A DNA stretch of 64,000 nucleotides from assembly GCA_964474905.1 (NCBI GenBank), contig CAYYUP010000006.1, positions 1 through 64,000 on the forward strand. Direction: 5' to 3'. Every line of letters begins with the position of its first letter. The stretch's first letter is position 1. The notes under the pieces were generated by a model. It had not been told where the DNA came from. It saw only the letters and a list, made by a program, of their open reading frames with translations, and ran no database searches. This document shows positions 1 through 9,113 of the stretch, in pieces. The stretch comes from JADJRG01 sp964474905. GTDB taxonomy: Bacteria; Myxococcota_A; Polyangia; Nannocystales; Nannocystaceae. The translations under genes and the position numbers were made by a program.

Positions 1-587
1 GCAGGGATTTGGCCGAGGGTCTCGCGGAGGTCGGGGATGGTCGCGTTGGCGAGCAGTGGCAGCAGGTCTTCGATGGTCGGCGCGGCCTGGAGGATCCCGC
101 GGTGTGGGGCGCGAATGAAACCCGCGTCGCGGGCGTGGTCGAGGTAGCGCAACAGCGGATCAAAATAGCCGGCGATGTTGACGATGCCGACCGGCTTGGC
201 GTGGTAGCCGAGCTGCGTCCAGGTGGTCACCTCAAAGAGTTCGTCGAGGGTGCCAAAGCCGCCTGGAAGGGCGACAAACGCGTCGGAGAGCTGCGCCATC
301 ACCATTTTGCGGGCGTGCATCGAGTCGACGACAAAGAGTTCGGTGAGCTTGCCGTGGGCGACCTCTAGCTCCTGGAGCTTGTGGGGGATCACGCCAAAGA
401 CCTCGCCGCCGGCCTCTAGGGCTGCGTCGGCGATGGTGCCCATCAGGCCGATGCGGCCGCCGCCGTAAACTACGCCGATGCCCTGGTGGGCCAGGTAGGT
501 GCCGATATCTCTGGCGGCTGTGGTGTAGAGGGGATCATTGCCTGAGCTTGAACCACAGTAGATGCAGATACGTCGGAATGAGCGCAC
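1..587 (-). CDS. LOG-family protein (TIGR00730-like), 3' end outside window
   Basis: The reverse strand encodes a LOG-family Rossmann protein, a group that includes cytokinin riboside 5'-monophosphate phosphoribohydrolases. Visible landmarks in order are an N-terminal ICIYCGSSSG segment, a YGGGRIGLMG nucleotide-binding loop, VFGVIPHKL, the HARK signature, and the PGGFGTLDE motif that carries the catalytic Glu. The frame stays open to base 1, so the C-terminus lies beyond the window. I chose the GTG at 587 because it falls a few residues before the first conserved strand; in-frame TTG codons upstream are possible. Members cleave nucleoside 5'-monophosphates to base and ribose 5-phosphate, but in bacteria outside plant associations the true role is often unclear. 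It lies just downstream of the thioesterase gene on the same strand. Confidence 0.9.
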   Translation of the reverse strand, partial: MRSFRRICIYCGSSSGNDPLYTTAARDIGTYLAHQGIGVVYGGGRIGLMGTIADAALEAGGEVFGVIPHKLQELEVAHGKLTELFVVDSMHARKMVMAQLSDAFVALPGGFGTLDELFEVTTWTQLGYHAKPVGIVNIAGYFDPLLRYLDHARDAGFIRAPHRGILQAAPTIEDLLPLLANATIPDLRETLGQIP

Positions 588-659
588 GGCGTGGACGCTA
601 CCGGTGGCGCTGCAGCCTTGCAAGTCGGATACCTGCGGCGGCTGTGGTGCCGCGAAGGA

Positions 660-1466
660 TCAACCGAGGAGGGCCACTGTTTGCCAGCAGAGGGCGATGA
701 GGCGGCCCTGCCTTGACCATAGTTCGCCCAACTCCTCGGCGTAGCCATCTGCACAGACGTTGGAGCGCACGATAAAGAGGTAGTGATCGTCGGCGCGGGC
801 GTCGGTGAGCGGCAGCGTCTCAAAGAACTGACAGGAGAGGGCGACGGTCGCCATCGGTCGCAGCGAGTCGAAGCGGGCCATCGCAGCTGGGGGGGCGGCG
901 TCGAGGATCGCCAGGGCGGCGGCGGTGTCGACGAGCAGGGGCTCGCGAAAGCGGATCCAGGCGCCCATTTCGGTTCGCTCGGAGCCGCTGAGAGGCGGCG
1001 ATCCGTGACAGAAGCGGAGTTCGAAGTGGGAGGTGAAGGTCGGGGCGGGTGTCGCCGCGAAGGGCTCGATCGCTTCGGGGGCGGGTACCGTCGGCATCGT
1101 CGGTCGTCGCCAGCTGTACTCCGAGGTACGGGTGCGGGCGAAGGTCGCCGAGGCGAAGGCGATTGCCTCATCGTCGCGACAGATCTGTCCGCGCAGGTGG
1201 GTCACCGAGGAGCCGCGCCGTGCGGTGCTTGTCTCGAGTACGCCGATCCCGGTCGCGGGGGCACAAAAATGTACCGTCATCCAGCGCAGCGGTCGGTCGT
1301 CGTCACCGGTGTCGAGCGTTGCGGCCATCTCGCGGGCGAAGGCTCCGGCGAGCACGCCCCCGTAGACGCCCCGACCTTGGTACCACGACTCCTCGAAACG
1401 CAGCTGTCGGACCCCCGCGTCGGTATCAGGGAGCGTCGCCCGGAGGAAAGGGTGGAGGATCCGCAT
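660..1466 (-). CDS. Acyl-CoA thioesterase-like protein, double hotdog (TesB/4HBT_3-type)
   Basis: About 268 residues, the length expected of a tandem double-hotdog thioesterase. The first half has the FEESWYQGRGVYGGVLAG pattern typical of 4HBT_3 proteins, followed by a WMTVHFCAPA strand. The second half repeats the layout with GAWIRFREPL and DSLRPMATVALSCQF. Family members hydrolyse acyl-CoA or related thioesters. I chose the ATG at 1466; a TTG at 1475 in the same frame would add three residues. Roughly 70 bases separate it from the LOG gene downstream, so the two may be co-transcribed. Substrate cannot be inferred from the sequence. Confidence 0.75.
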   Translation of the reverse strand: MRILHPFLRATLPDTDAGVRQLRFEESWYQGRGVYGGVLAGAFAREMAATLDTGDDDRPLRWMTVHFCAPATGIGVLETSTARRGSSVTHLRGQICRDDEAIAFASATFARTRTSEYSWRRPTMPTVPAPEAIEPFAATPAPTFTSHFELRFCHGSPPLSGSERTEMGAWIRFREPLLVDTAAALAILDAAPPAAMARFDSLRPMATVALSCQFFETLPLTDARADDHYLFIVRSNVCADGYAEELGELWSRQGRLIALCWQTVALLG

Positions 1467-1584
1467 CCTTGGCAAGTGTGGGCTAGGAGTGCCCTCCTGT
1501 CACTGTGCGAGTTGCTTGGGGCGTGGTTTGGCCCGTGCACAGCGGTATGTCCTTTCGGTCAGGCCTGCCGGTGCTCAATCGCGT

Positions 1585-3042
1585 TTAATACACGGAGACG
1601 AGGATGTGGCCGAGTTCCCGTGGGTCTTGGGGTTCGACCGGCAGCCGGACCTTAAAGATCGAACCCTCGCCGAGCTTGCTCTCGACCGAGATTTCACCGC
1701 CGAGCATCTCTGTGAAGTGCTTGGCGAGCGCGAGTCCGAGTCCGAGCCCGCCGTACTCCCGCGTCGACGACTCATCGGCCATGCGGAAGGGTTCGAAGAG
1801 GCGGCCGAGCATTGCTTCGGAGATCCCGATCCCGGTGTCGCTGACCGAGAAGACAAAGAAGCGCCGCTCGTCGTCGACGACGGCATCGACCCGGAGTTCG
1901 ATGCGCCCGTCGTGGGTGAATTTGCAGGCGTTGGTCACGAGGTCGAGCAGCACGCGGTTGAGCTTGGTGCGGTCGGTGCGGATGTAGCCGAGGTCGCGGC
2001 TGTACTTGAGTTTGACGGTGTTGGCGTTGCGACGGGCGAGGGGCAGGGCCGCGTTGCCAACGGCCTCGACGAGATCGACGACCTCAAACACCTCTGCTTG
2101 GACCCCGAGCTTGCCGGCCTCGATTTTGGTCAGGTCGAGCACGTCGTTGACGATCTTGAGCAGGTTTTGGGCCGCCTTGAGAACGCTGCGTTGGTCCTCG
2201 GCGGCAGCCGTCGCTCCGCGCTCGTCGGCCTCCTCTAGCAGCATCTCGCTGTAGCCGATGATCGCGTTCAGCGGGGTGCGCAGTTCGTGGCTGACGTTGG
2301 CGAGGAAGGAACTCTTGATCCGGCTGGCCTCGAGCGCTTGCTCCTTGGCGCTGCGCAGATCCTGGACCTCGGTCTCAAGGGCGCGGTTGGCCGCCTGCAG
2401 CGAGATCAGTCGATTTTCGACGTCGCGCTCGAGCTCTGCGCACTCGTGTCGGAGCTCGCGTCCGCTTTGGATCTCGCGTTCGAGGCGGGCGCGCAGCTCG
2501 TCGGTCGTCGCGTTTGAAGCCTGCGAATCGCTGGCCGGGCTCGAGCTAGCGGCGAGCAGCGTGACGCTGAGGATCACGACGACGGTGGTGATGATCATCA
2601 TTGTCTCGCCGTCGGCACGCCAGAGTCCGAGCGCGGTTGCGGCGGCCACCAGCACGCCCAGAAATCCGTGCAGGGCAGGTGAGCAGCGGCGCGGCAGGGC
2701 AGCCACGAGCACACCGAGCAGCCACAGCGGGAGCCCGGGCGGCAGCATTGTGGGGCCGATCGCGAGGGCGCCGAGCGACACCGCAGGCAGGGCAGCAGCG
2801 TTGACGAGCGTGCCCTGCTTGGCGAAGATCGAGACCAGGAGTTCGGTCGCTACCGGGAGCGCGAGCAGCATCAGAAGCGCGCTGCGGGGTGCACCTGCGG
2901 GGAGCAGGAGGGCCACTGTGAGGGCGAGCAGCGCGAGCGCTGGGGCGAAGCGACGCAGCGCTCGAGGTGGTGGTGGTGGGCTCATCTCCGGGGTGTCGGG
3001 TCGGGGATAGGCCGCAATCGTAGCAGGATCATCGGCGGCCAC
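1585..3042 (-). CDS. Membrane-bound sensor histidine kinase
   Basis: A 485-residue histidine kinase. The N-terminal third is strongly hydrophobic, with several membrane segments between roughly residues 27 and 170, and has no recognisable extracellular sensor. A charged coiled coil (about 175-235) leads into a HisKA domain with SFLANVSHELRTPLNAIIGY, where His252 is the predicted phospho-acceptor. The HATPase domain shows the N box (LDLVTNACKF), G1 (DTGIGI) and G2 (GGLGLGLALAKHF). There is no attached receiver domain and no response regulator beside it, so it is an orphan kinase, common in Myxococcota. The GTG at 3042 gives a 14-base overlap with the upstream gene; an ATG at 2985 is an alternative start. 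Confidence 0.92.
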   Translation of the reverse strand: MAADDPATIAAYPRPDTPEMSPPPPPRALRRFAPALALLALTVALLLPAGAPRSALLMLLALPVATELLVSIFAKQGTLVNAAALPAVSLGALAIGPTMLPPGLPLWLLGVLVAALPRRCSPALHGFLGVLVAAATALGLWRADGETMMIITTVVVILSVTLLAASSSPASDSQASNATTDELRARLEREIQSGRELRHECAELERDVENRLISLQAANRALETEVQDLRSAKEQALEASRIKSSFLANVSHELRTPLNAIIGYSEMLLEEADERGATAAAEDQRSVLKAAQNLLKIVNDVLDLTKIEAGKLGVQAEVFEVVDLVEAVGNAALPLARRNANTVKLKYSRDLGYIRTDRTKLNRVLLDLVTNACKFTHDGRIELRVDAVVDDERRFFVFSVSDTGIGISEAMLGRLFEPFRMADESSTREYGGLGLGLALAKHFTEMLGGEISVESKLGEGSIFKVRLPVEPQDPRELGHILVSVY

Positions 3043-4135
3043 TGTGCGTGCGAGCGCTGCGAATTAAGGCGTCGACGAGGGCCCTCGAGGCGGCAGCTTC
3101 GAGCTTGCTGCCGGTGAGGTGCAGGGTATTTTGGAGAAGCGCAGCGCGGATCGGCAGGTGCACTTCAAGGGCGATGCTGTCGCGGGCCTCGAGCGCTCGC
3201 TGCAGGGCAGTGGCGGCGGCCCGCTCGCTCGCGACGAACTCTCGTGGGTTGCCCAAATCGGCGTCATAGAGGCGTAAACGGAGGTTAAATGTCGTTTTAG
3301 CCGAGGTTTTGCCGGCCCGGTCGCGTCCGGGATCGAGCGTGATGTCGACGGTGCCGCTGCGGAGGGCGGAGAAGGGGGGTCCCAGGCGCGTTTTCAGGGC
3401 TGTGATCGGCACGCCGGTCGCGCTCCAGATGCCGTCGCGGTCGATGCGCACGATGCGATCGTCGACGCGCAGCAGGCCCTCGCTGGCGACGAGCAGATCG
3501 TAGAGCAAGTAGTCGCTGCGGAGCGGTTGCACCTCGATCCTGTCGATGCGCAGGTGATGACCTAGGGGGTCATTTTGGCCGGCGATCACGAGTTCGGTGT
3601 CGCTTAGAACCATGCGTTGGGCGATGAAGTTGCGAGCACGGGGTGGGGTTGCATGGCGTTCGCCGGGCTTTGGGGCGAAGCGGCCAACGACACCTTCGAT
3701 TTGAAGCTCTTTTAGCTGCAGCTGTTCGCGCAGGATCGACGACCAGTCGACATCGATAACGACGCGGGTGATCGTCAGGCCGACCCCGTCGGTGCTCCGC
3801 AACCGGAGTTTGTGGAGCGAGAGTGTTCCGCTCAGCAAAGAGAGTTCGGCGTCGCCGATCTGCAGGTCGTAGCCCAGTCGCGCCAGGGGGCCGTCCAGGT
3901 CCTTGGAAAGCGCTTCTGTGAGGGCGAAGGAGCGAAGGGCTGCGAGCGCGAGGGCGCTGAGAACCGCCGCGGTCGCGAGCGCCTGCCAGAGCCGACGGGT
4001 GAGCGGGCGTGTCGGTCGCCCGGCGCTGCGGATCACGAGGGCCGCTGTCGTCGTGCCGATGCAGAGCCCGAAGAGCAGCGCCGCCCTGGCAAAGATCGCC
4101 GCGAGTCCGGCGATGACGACAAGCAGCACCTCCAT
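3029..4135 (-). CDS. AsmA/DUF748-like membrane-anchored protein
   Basis: 368 residues with two hydrophobic segments at the N-terminus (about 1-35 and 48-70). The rest is a long beta-rich region with the look of AsmA/DUF748 repeats: YDLQIGDAELSLLSGTLSLHKL, then ITRVVIDVDWSSILREQLQLKELQIEG. Such proteins are anchored in the inner membrane and extend a beta groove into the periplasm, often helping lipid transport to the outer membrane. Assignment rests on pattern only and the protein is short for the family. It precedes the histidine kinase with a small overlap, suggesting one transcript. Confidence 0.5.
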   Translation of the reverse strand: MEVLLVVIAGLAAIFARAALLFGLCIGTTTAALVIRSAGRPTRPLTRRLWQALATAAVLSALALAALRSFALTEALSKDLDGPLARLGYDLQIGDAELSLLSGTLSLHKLRLRSTDGVGLTITRVVIDVDWSSILREQLQLKELQIEGVVGRFAPKPGERHATPPRARNFIAQRMVLSDTELVIAGQNDPLGHHLRIDRIEVQPLRSDYLLYDLLVASEGLLRVDDRIVRIDRDGIWSATGVPITALKTRLGPPFSALRSGTVDITLDPGRDRAGKTSAKTTFNLRLRLYDADLGNPREFVASERAAATALQRALEARDSIALEVHLPIRAALLQNTLHLTGSKLEAAASRALVDALIRSARTHSGRR

Positions 4136-4175
4136 GGGCGCATGCTAGTGCCTTGCCGCGCAAATAGCACAGACA

Positions 4176-4230
4176 AGAGCCGTGCCCCTGCGCGTCCGTG
4201 GCGGTCACGGGCGAGCACGGGCACGGCTCT
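4176..4230 (-). terminator. Hairpin downstream of the EGF lipoprotein gene
   Basis: A 12-base perfect inverted repeat (AGAGCCGTGCCC at 4176-4187 pairing with 4219-4230) surrounds a 31-base loop. It lies between the stop of the minus-strand EGF lipoprotein gene (4285) and the start of the next minus-strand gene (4135). There is no clean U tract, so it may be a terminator or simply a transcript-stabilising hairpin. Confidence 0.5.
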
Positions 4231-4284
4231 CGAGTCTTTATCTCTATCTTTAGCTTTGTCTTGTCGTTGTCTCTAGGCGTTTGC

Positions 4285-5412
4285 TCAGAGCTTGTTGACG
4301 TTGAGCTTGTAGGTGCCGTTGCTGTTGCCGATATTGTAGACAAGCGTGTAGATCGGATCGCCGCCGGCCTCGACATTGGCGCCCTCGATTTCGCCGGGCC
4401 CGCCCGCGTTCTGCTCGGCGAGCAGGGTGCCGTCGATGTTGTAAAAGACCACAGCGATGTCATCGTCGGGATCGGGGGTCGCGAAGATCTGGTAGCTGCC
4501 GGCCGGGATCATGACCAGGTGCATGTCCATGTCGTCGATGCTCTGGAATTGCCGGGTGATCTGATCGCCAGCGTTGACGATGGTGTCGTCCTTGTCGTTG
4601 CCGGTCTTGAGATCGCCGGCGCAGATGAAGGGATAATCTTGGTCGCCGATGTAGATGCAGAGGCCGTAGTAGCCCTGATCGCGGCAGTCGTTGGCGGACT
4701 GCTCGATCGAACACTCGACGGTGCACTGGGTGTCGGTGATGCAGAGGCCGCTGCTGCACTCGTCGGGTTCGGCACACTCCTCGCCGAACTCCTTGTCGCC
4801 GAGGCAACTAAAGCCGTCGCCGTCAAAACCCTCGTCGCACTCGCACTTGTAGCCGCCGTCGTTGTTGCTGCAGCTCGCATGTACAGCGCATTCGTCGGTG
4901 TCCGTGCTGCACTCGTCGATGTCCTTGCAGGTCATGCCGTTGCCCTTGTAGCCGTCGTTGCACGAGCAGGTGTAGTCACCGGGCTCGTTGGTGCAAGTGG
5001 CATCGGGATCGCAGTTGTTCTTGCCGCTCTCGCACTCGTCCTTGTCGTTGCACTGATTGCCGTCGCCTTCGAAGCCGTCGTTGCAGGTGCAGGAGCCGTC
5101 GGCGTTGCAGGTAGCGTCGTCGCTGCAGAGCTCGCAGCCGTCGCCACCGGTTGAGGGGTCGGTGGTGCTGCCATCAGAGGTGCTGGAGCTGGTGCTGTCG
5201 TCGCTGTCGCTGTCGCTGCCGCTGTCGCTGTCGCTGCCGCTGTCGCTGTCGCTGTCGCTGCCGCTGTTGCTGTTGCTGGTATCACCGCTGGTATCGCCAC
5301 TGCTCTCAGTGACAGCGACTCCGTCGTCACCGCTGCAGGCGCTGAGGCTGAGGCCGAGGAGGCCGAGGAGCGCGGGGAGGAGGGTGCTTCGTTTGTCGGG
5401 GGAGAGCTGCAT
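4285..5412 (-). CDS. EGF-like domain surface lipoprotein
   Basis: 375 residues. A lipoprotein signal ends in LGLSLSAC, so the mature N-terminal Cys should be lipidated. Next is a Ser/Asp/Gly linker (about 30-85) made of SDSGSDS-type repeats, then three Cys-rich EGF-like modules (about 92-205). Two of these carry calcium-binding-type starts (DKDECES and DIDECST). A further short Cys cluster follows. The C-terminal 110 residues are beta-rich with an MIPAGSYQIF strand, resembling bacterial PPC-type domains. The likely location is the outer cell surface. EGF modules are unusual in most bacteria but common in large Myxococcota genomes. Role unknown; adhesion or binding is a guess. Confidence 0.8.
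   Translation of the reverse strand: MQLSPDKRSTLLPALLGLLGLSLSACSGDDGVAVTESSGDTSGDTSNSNSGSDSDSDSGSDSDSGSDSDSDDSTSSSTSDGSTTDPSTGGDGCELCSDDATCNADGSCTCNDGFEGDGNQCNDKDECESGKNNCDPDATCTNEPGDYTCSCNDGYKGNGMTCKDIDECSTDTDECAVHASCSNNDGGYKCECDEGFDGDGFSCLGDKEFGEECAEPDECSSGLCITDTQCTVECSIEQSANDCRDQGYYGLCIYIGDQDYPFICAGDLKTGNDKDDTIVNAGDQITRQFQSIDDMDMHLVMIPAGSYQIFATPDPDDDIAVVFYNIDGTLLAEQNAGGPGEIEGANVEAGGDPIYTLVYNIGNSNGTYKLNVNKL
5201..5278. repeat. Coding microsatellite (SD/GSD repeat)
   Basis: Near-perfect repetition of CGCTGT/CGCTGC hexamers within the EGF lipoprotein gene, encoding the flexible Ser-Asp-Gly linker that follows the lipobox. Hexamer changes keep the frame, so the tract can alter linker length without inactivating the protein. 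Confidence 0.8.
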
Positions 5413-5605
5413 GGTCGGATGTCCTTAAATGTGGATGAAACGTGGATGAGAACGCTCTGGGCGCTTGCGAACAGCGCGGGCGCGCACGCTATCAGTCTCT
5501 AGGTAGGGCGGCAACGCGCTCTGATGTGAGCCTGTTTACATGGGGGGCCGAGAAAAAATGGCGACCGACTCCGCGCCGATCGCGAAGGACCGCTACCCTC
5601 CGCCG

Positions 5606-6772
5606 ATGACAGAATCCGTCGGCCAAACGCGCGATTTTGATGTTGTGCTCTTTGGTGCGACCGGCTTTGTCGGTCGGCTGATCGCTGCGTATCTCGCTGA
5701 ATCAGCGCCATCTGGCCTGCGTTGGGCGATCGCCGGGCGCTCGAAGGACAAGTTGCGCTCGCTGCACACGAGCCTGCAGCCGAGGAGTGGGGAGCCGGCG
5801 ATCGGCATCGTCGAGGCAAACGTCGATGAGCCCGCTTCGCTCGCGGCGATGGCCGCATCGACCCGGGTCCTGCTGACCACGGTCGGTCCCTACGTGCGCT
5901 GGGGGTTGCCGGTCGCGAGTGCCTGCGTCGAAGCGGGCGCCCATTACCTCGATCTCACCGGTGAGCCCGCCTACGTCGCTGGCCTTGTGCGAAACCTGGA
6001 CAGCCGGGCTCGTGAGCGCGGCGTCGCCCTGGTGCCTTGCTGCGGCTTTGACTCGATCCCTGCCGATCTCGGGGTGTTTTACACGGTGCTGCAACTGCCC
6101 GAGGGTGTGCCCCTTGAGGTTCGCGGATACATGCAGGCGGACGCGACCGCCTCGGGTGGCACGCTCGCGTCGGCACTCGAGATTCTCGGCGATCGGAGTT
6201 CGGGAAATCGCCGCACCGTGGCCCCCGAGCAGAGTTCCGACGGCCGCCGGATCGGCAGCGTGCGTCCGAAGCTGCACCGCAACCGGGAGCTCGGCATCTG
6301 GGGCTTGCCGCTGCCGACTGTCGACCCGCTGATCGCCCTTCGCAGCGCCGGTATGCTGGGGCGCTACGGTCCTGATTTTCGGTACGGGCATTTTATCGGC
6401 CAGCGCCGACTGCCGGCCGCACTCGGCATGGCACTCGCCGGTGGGGCCTTTATCGGCGCCGCCCAGCTGGGGCCGGTGAAGCGGCTCTTGACCCGCATGC
6501 GGCCCCCCGGCAGCGGGCCTTCGGAGGAGCGTCGGGCCAGGAGTTGGTTTCGCTTTCGCTTCGTCGGCGAGGGCGGTGGTGAGCGGGTGATCACCGAGAT
6601 CTCCGGAGGTGATCCGGGCTACGACGAGACCGCAAAAATGGTCGCGGAGTCGGCGATTCTCTTGGCCGCCGACGGTGCTCGGGAGGGCGGCGTGTTGACC
6701 CCGGCGGTCGCCCTGGGGCAGCCCTTGATCGAGCGCCTTGGGGCGGTCGGTCTCGGCTTTCGGCGGCTTTAG
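5606..6772 (+). CDS. Saccharopine dehydrogenase-like NAD(P)-dependent reductase
   Basis: 388 residues from the ATG at 5606. The N-terminus is a Rossmann fold with FDVVLFGATGFVGRLIA, followed by WAIAGRSKDKL, the layout of the saccharopine-dehydrogenase-like family that includes mycobacterial trans-acting enoyl reductases. CGFDSIPADLG and a YDETAKMVAESA segment near the C-terminus are also typical. Family members act on lipids or unknown substrates, and true lysine metabolism is unlikely here. An upstream ATG at 5540 would add 22 residues, but homologues begin close to the nucleotide-binding strand, so 5606 is preferred. Confidence 0.82.
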   Translation: MTESVGQTRDFDVVLFGATGFVGRLIAAYLAESAPSGLRWAIAGRSKDKLRSLHTSLQPRSGEPAIGIVEANVDEPASLAAMAASTRVLLTTVGPYVRWGLPVASACVEAGAHYLDLTGEPAYVAGLVRNLDSRARERGVALVPCCGFDSIPADLGVFYTVLQLPEGVPLEVRGYMQADATASGGTLASALEILGDRSSGNRRTVAPEQSSDGRRIGSVRPKLHRNRELGIWGLPLPTVDPLIALRSAGMLGRYGPDFRYGHFIGQRRLPAALGMALAGGAFIGAAQLGPVKRLLTRMRPPGSGPSEERRARSWFRFRFVGEGGGERVITEISGGDPGYDETAKMVAESAILLAADGAREGGVLTPAVALGQPLIERLGAVGLGFRRL

Positions 6773-6898
6773 CTCGGCAGGGCCGGGCAGCGTCGGGCAG
6801 AGTCGGCCCTCGCAGAGCGGAGCCGGTTGAGGTGCGGGGCCGGAGATGCACGCCGTGCCCTTGCGCGCACCTCCTCTGGTCGTCGAAGATGGGCCGCG

Positions 6899-8932
6899 AT
6901 GGGGTCGGCCTTGCGTGCGCGTGTTGGGAGCCGATGGACGCCTCGGCGGTTGCTGATCGCGGCCGCGACGGCGCTTCGGCGTGGTCGCTACGGCAGCGCG
7001 CGGCGGGCTGTTGATGCTGCGCTCGCCCTGGATGCCACCGAAGCTGCCGATTCCCCCTCGCAGGGGCGTCATCTGCTCGCTGCAGCCTGCATGCTTTTTG
7101 TCACCGGAGACTACGGGCGGGCGCTCGACTGTGCTGCGCAGGCGGGGGTCATCGAGCCTCCGCTCCTGTCATCCGCGACCGAGATCGGGGTCGTGATCGC
7201 GGAGCTTTTGGGTTGGGATCAGGAGGCGCGGGCGATCCTCTCTGCGGCGATCCTGGCCGATCCCCGCGGGGCGAGCTGGCATGCGCGTTTGGTCCGGGTG
7301 ATGGTCCGTTCGGGCGCCCTCGAGAAGGCATTGACGCACGCTCATCGGGCGCTGGAACTCGAGCCGCGTTCGCCCGGCATGACCCTCGAACTCGCCAGGT
7401 TGCTCGCCGCTACTGGGCGCCGCGAGGCCGCGATCACTGCGGTCGCTCGCGCCCTGCAGCTCGCGCCCGCAGGTGTGCCCCGTTACTGGCGGGGCGCCGC
7501 AGATATTCTCCTCGAGGCCGGCGCGCACAGGGCCGCTGCGCAGGCGCTTGAGCAGGCGCAAACTTTTGATCCGGGGGAGGCAACGATCGAACTTGAACTC
7601 GCCGAACTCGCGCTCTGGCGGGGTGACGAGCAGGCGGCCGAGCGGCACCTCCGGGCAGCGGCAGCATTGGGTTCTGAGCTGCCGGCGAGCTGGCGGATTC
7701 GAGGGGCTTGTGCCGTGCTCGAGGGCGACTGGTCGCGGGCCGTCGACGATCTCGATCGAGCACTCGAGGGCGATTCGGACGACTACGTCGCGTTCACCTG
7801 GCGAGCCCAGGCTGCCTACTACTTAGGTGATCTCGAGGGCGCTCGGGGGTTTCTGGATCGGGCGATCGGCCGGGTCCGGGGCTACCACCCGGTGGCTTGG
7901 ATGATCCGCTTCTTGGTCTATGCGGCCGAAGAGGGCGAGGCCCGAGCCGACGAGCTGATCAGCGAAGCGGAGTGCGCAGAATTTCGTGATGCGCTCTGCG
8001 AGATCGTGCCGGCGGCGCGGGACCTCTTCGACAGTGGCGGTCGTCGATCACAGCTGGTCGCTTGTATCGATCTGGCCCTCCAACGCGCGCTCGGAAACCG
8101 CGACATGCGCCTGACCTATCGAGCAGGTGATGGTGAGCCCGTGCGGGTGCGGACCCGCAGCGCAGCGCGTTATGCCTCGAGGCAGGCGCTGCGGCAGATT
8201 CGAGGCTGTCAGCCCGCACAGGTCTTGGAGGCGCTTGATCGCGTCGTCGATCGCTTTCCGCAGTCGTCGCTGCCGATCTGTCACCGCGGCGAGCTGCACT
8301 TTTGGCTCGGCGATCTCGAGGCAGGGCGCAGGGATCTCGAGGCTGCGCTGGCGATCAACCCCTACACGCGTTGGGCGTACATCGGCCTCACAGGGATCGA
8401 CATCACCGAGGGAGATCCCAGGCGTGCACTGCAGACCTCGGCCGAGGGCGTGCGCATGATGGGCGGCACCGAGGGACCCGCTGTCTTTGTCTATCGCGCC
8501 GAGGCCCACCGTCTGCTCGGCGATCTCGAGGCCGCCCGCACGGATTGTGAGCGAGCCCTGGCGATCAGCGAAGAGCGCCTGGGTGCGTGGTTAAACCTCG
8601 CACTGGCCCATGCAGGGCTCGCGCAGTGGGGGCATTTTTCACGGGTATGGCGGCAGTTGGAGGAGCGTGCCCCGGGTTTGCTCAGTGACGCCGCGGCGGA
8701 GATCGGCGTGCAGTTGCGTGGGGATCCCGGGCACGAGGTCGGGCGCGACCGCAAGCGTGAGATCGTCGAGCGAGCGTTGCGGATGGCCCGCGGAAATCGA
8801 TCGACCGGACTGACCACGTACTTCACTGCGGCCGGGCGTTTGCGTTTCGTCCAGGCGAAGGGCGGCGGGCTCGATCGCAAAGACGCCGAGCGACGCTTGC
8901 TCGCCCATGCGCTCGTGCATCTCCGTGATTGA
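6899..8932 (+). CDS. Tetratricopeptide-repeat protein
   Basis: About 677 residues composed almost entirely of TPR-like helical repeats, for example ALTHAHRALELEPRSPGMTL, AVDDLDRALEGDSDDYVAF and AARTDCERALAISEERLGAW. There is no signal peptide, membrane segment or enzymatic domain, so it is presumably a cytoplasmic scaffold for protein contacts. The region around residues 440-480 departs from the repeat pattern. Start is uncertain: an ATG at 6827 in the same frame would add 24 residues. It stands alone between the reductase and the lipoprotein pair. Confidence 0.75.
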   Translation: MGSALRARVGSRWTPRRLLIAAATALRRGRYGSARRAVDAALALDATEAADSPSQGRHLLAAACMLFVTGDYGRALDCAAQAGVIEPPLLSSATEIGVVIAELLGWDQEARAILSAAILADPRGASWHARLVRVMVRSGALEKALTHAHRALELEPRSPGMTLELARLLAATGRREAAITAVARALQLAPAGVPRYWRGAADILLEAGAHRAAAQALEQAQTFDPGEATIELELAELALWRGDEQAAERHLRAAAALGSELPASWRIRGACAVLEGDWSRAVDDLDRALEGDSDDYVAFTWRAQAAYYLGDLEGARGFLDRAIGRVRGYHPVAWMIRFLVYAAEEGEARADELISEAECAEFRDALCEIVPAARDLFDSGGRRSQLVACIDLALQRALGNRDMRLTYRAGDGEPVRVRTRSAARYASRQALRQIRGCQPAQVLEALDRVVDRFPQSSLPICHRGELHFWLGDLEAGRRDLEAALAINPYTRWAYIGLTGIDITEGDPRRALQTSAEGVRMMGGTEGPAVFVYRAEAHRLLGDLEAARTDCERALAISEERLGAWLNLALAHAGLAQWGHFSRVWRQLEERAPGLLSDAAAEIGVQLRGDPGHEVGRDRKREIVERALRMARGNRSTGLTTYFTAAGRLRFVQAKGGGLDRKDAERRLLAHALVHLRD

Positions 8933-9113
8933 GCCCTGTGTTCGGACCTCGAAGACCTCGAATTCCTTAAATAAACAATGTTATCGAGGGCTTGTGTGGA
9001 TGCATTGGAGCCCGCGATCGTCGACTTGAATGAAGGTATCGACGAAAGGGGACTTTTCGGCGAACCTGCGCGAGATCGGTTTCGGGCCGGTCGCAGACAC
9101 CGAAGGATCGATC

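Noticed and set aside
5702..7072. Antisense open frame of 456 codons opposite the reductase
   Set aside because: Arg/Pro/Gly-rich with no domain; the plus strand has a clear Rossmann enzyme.
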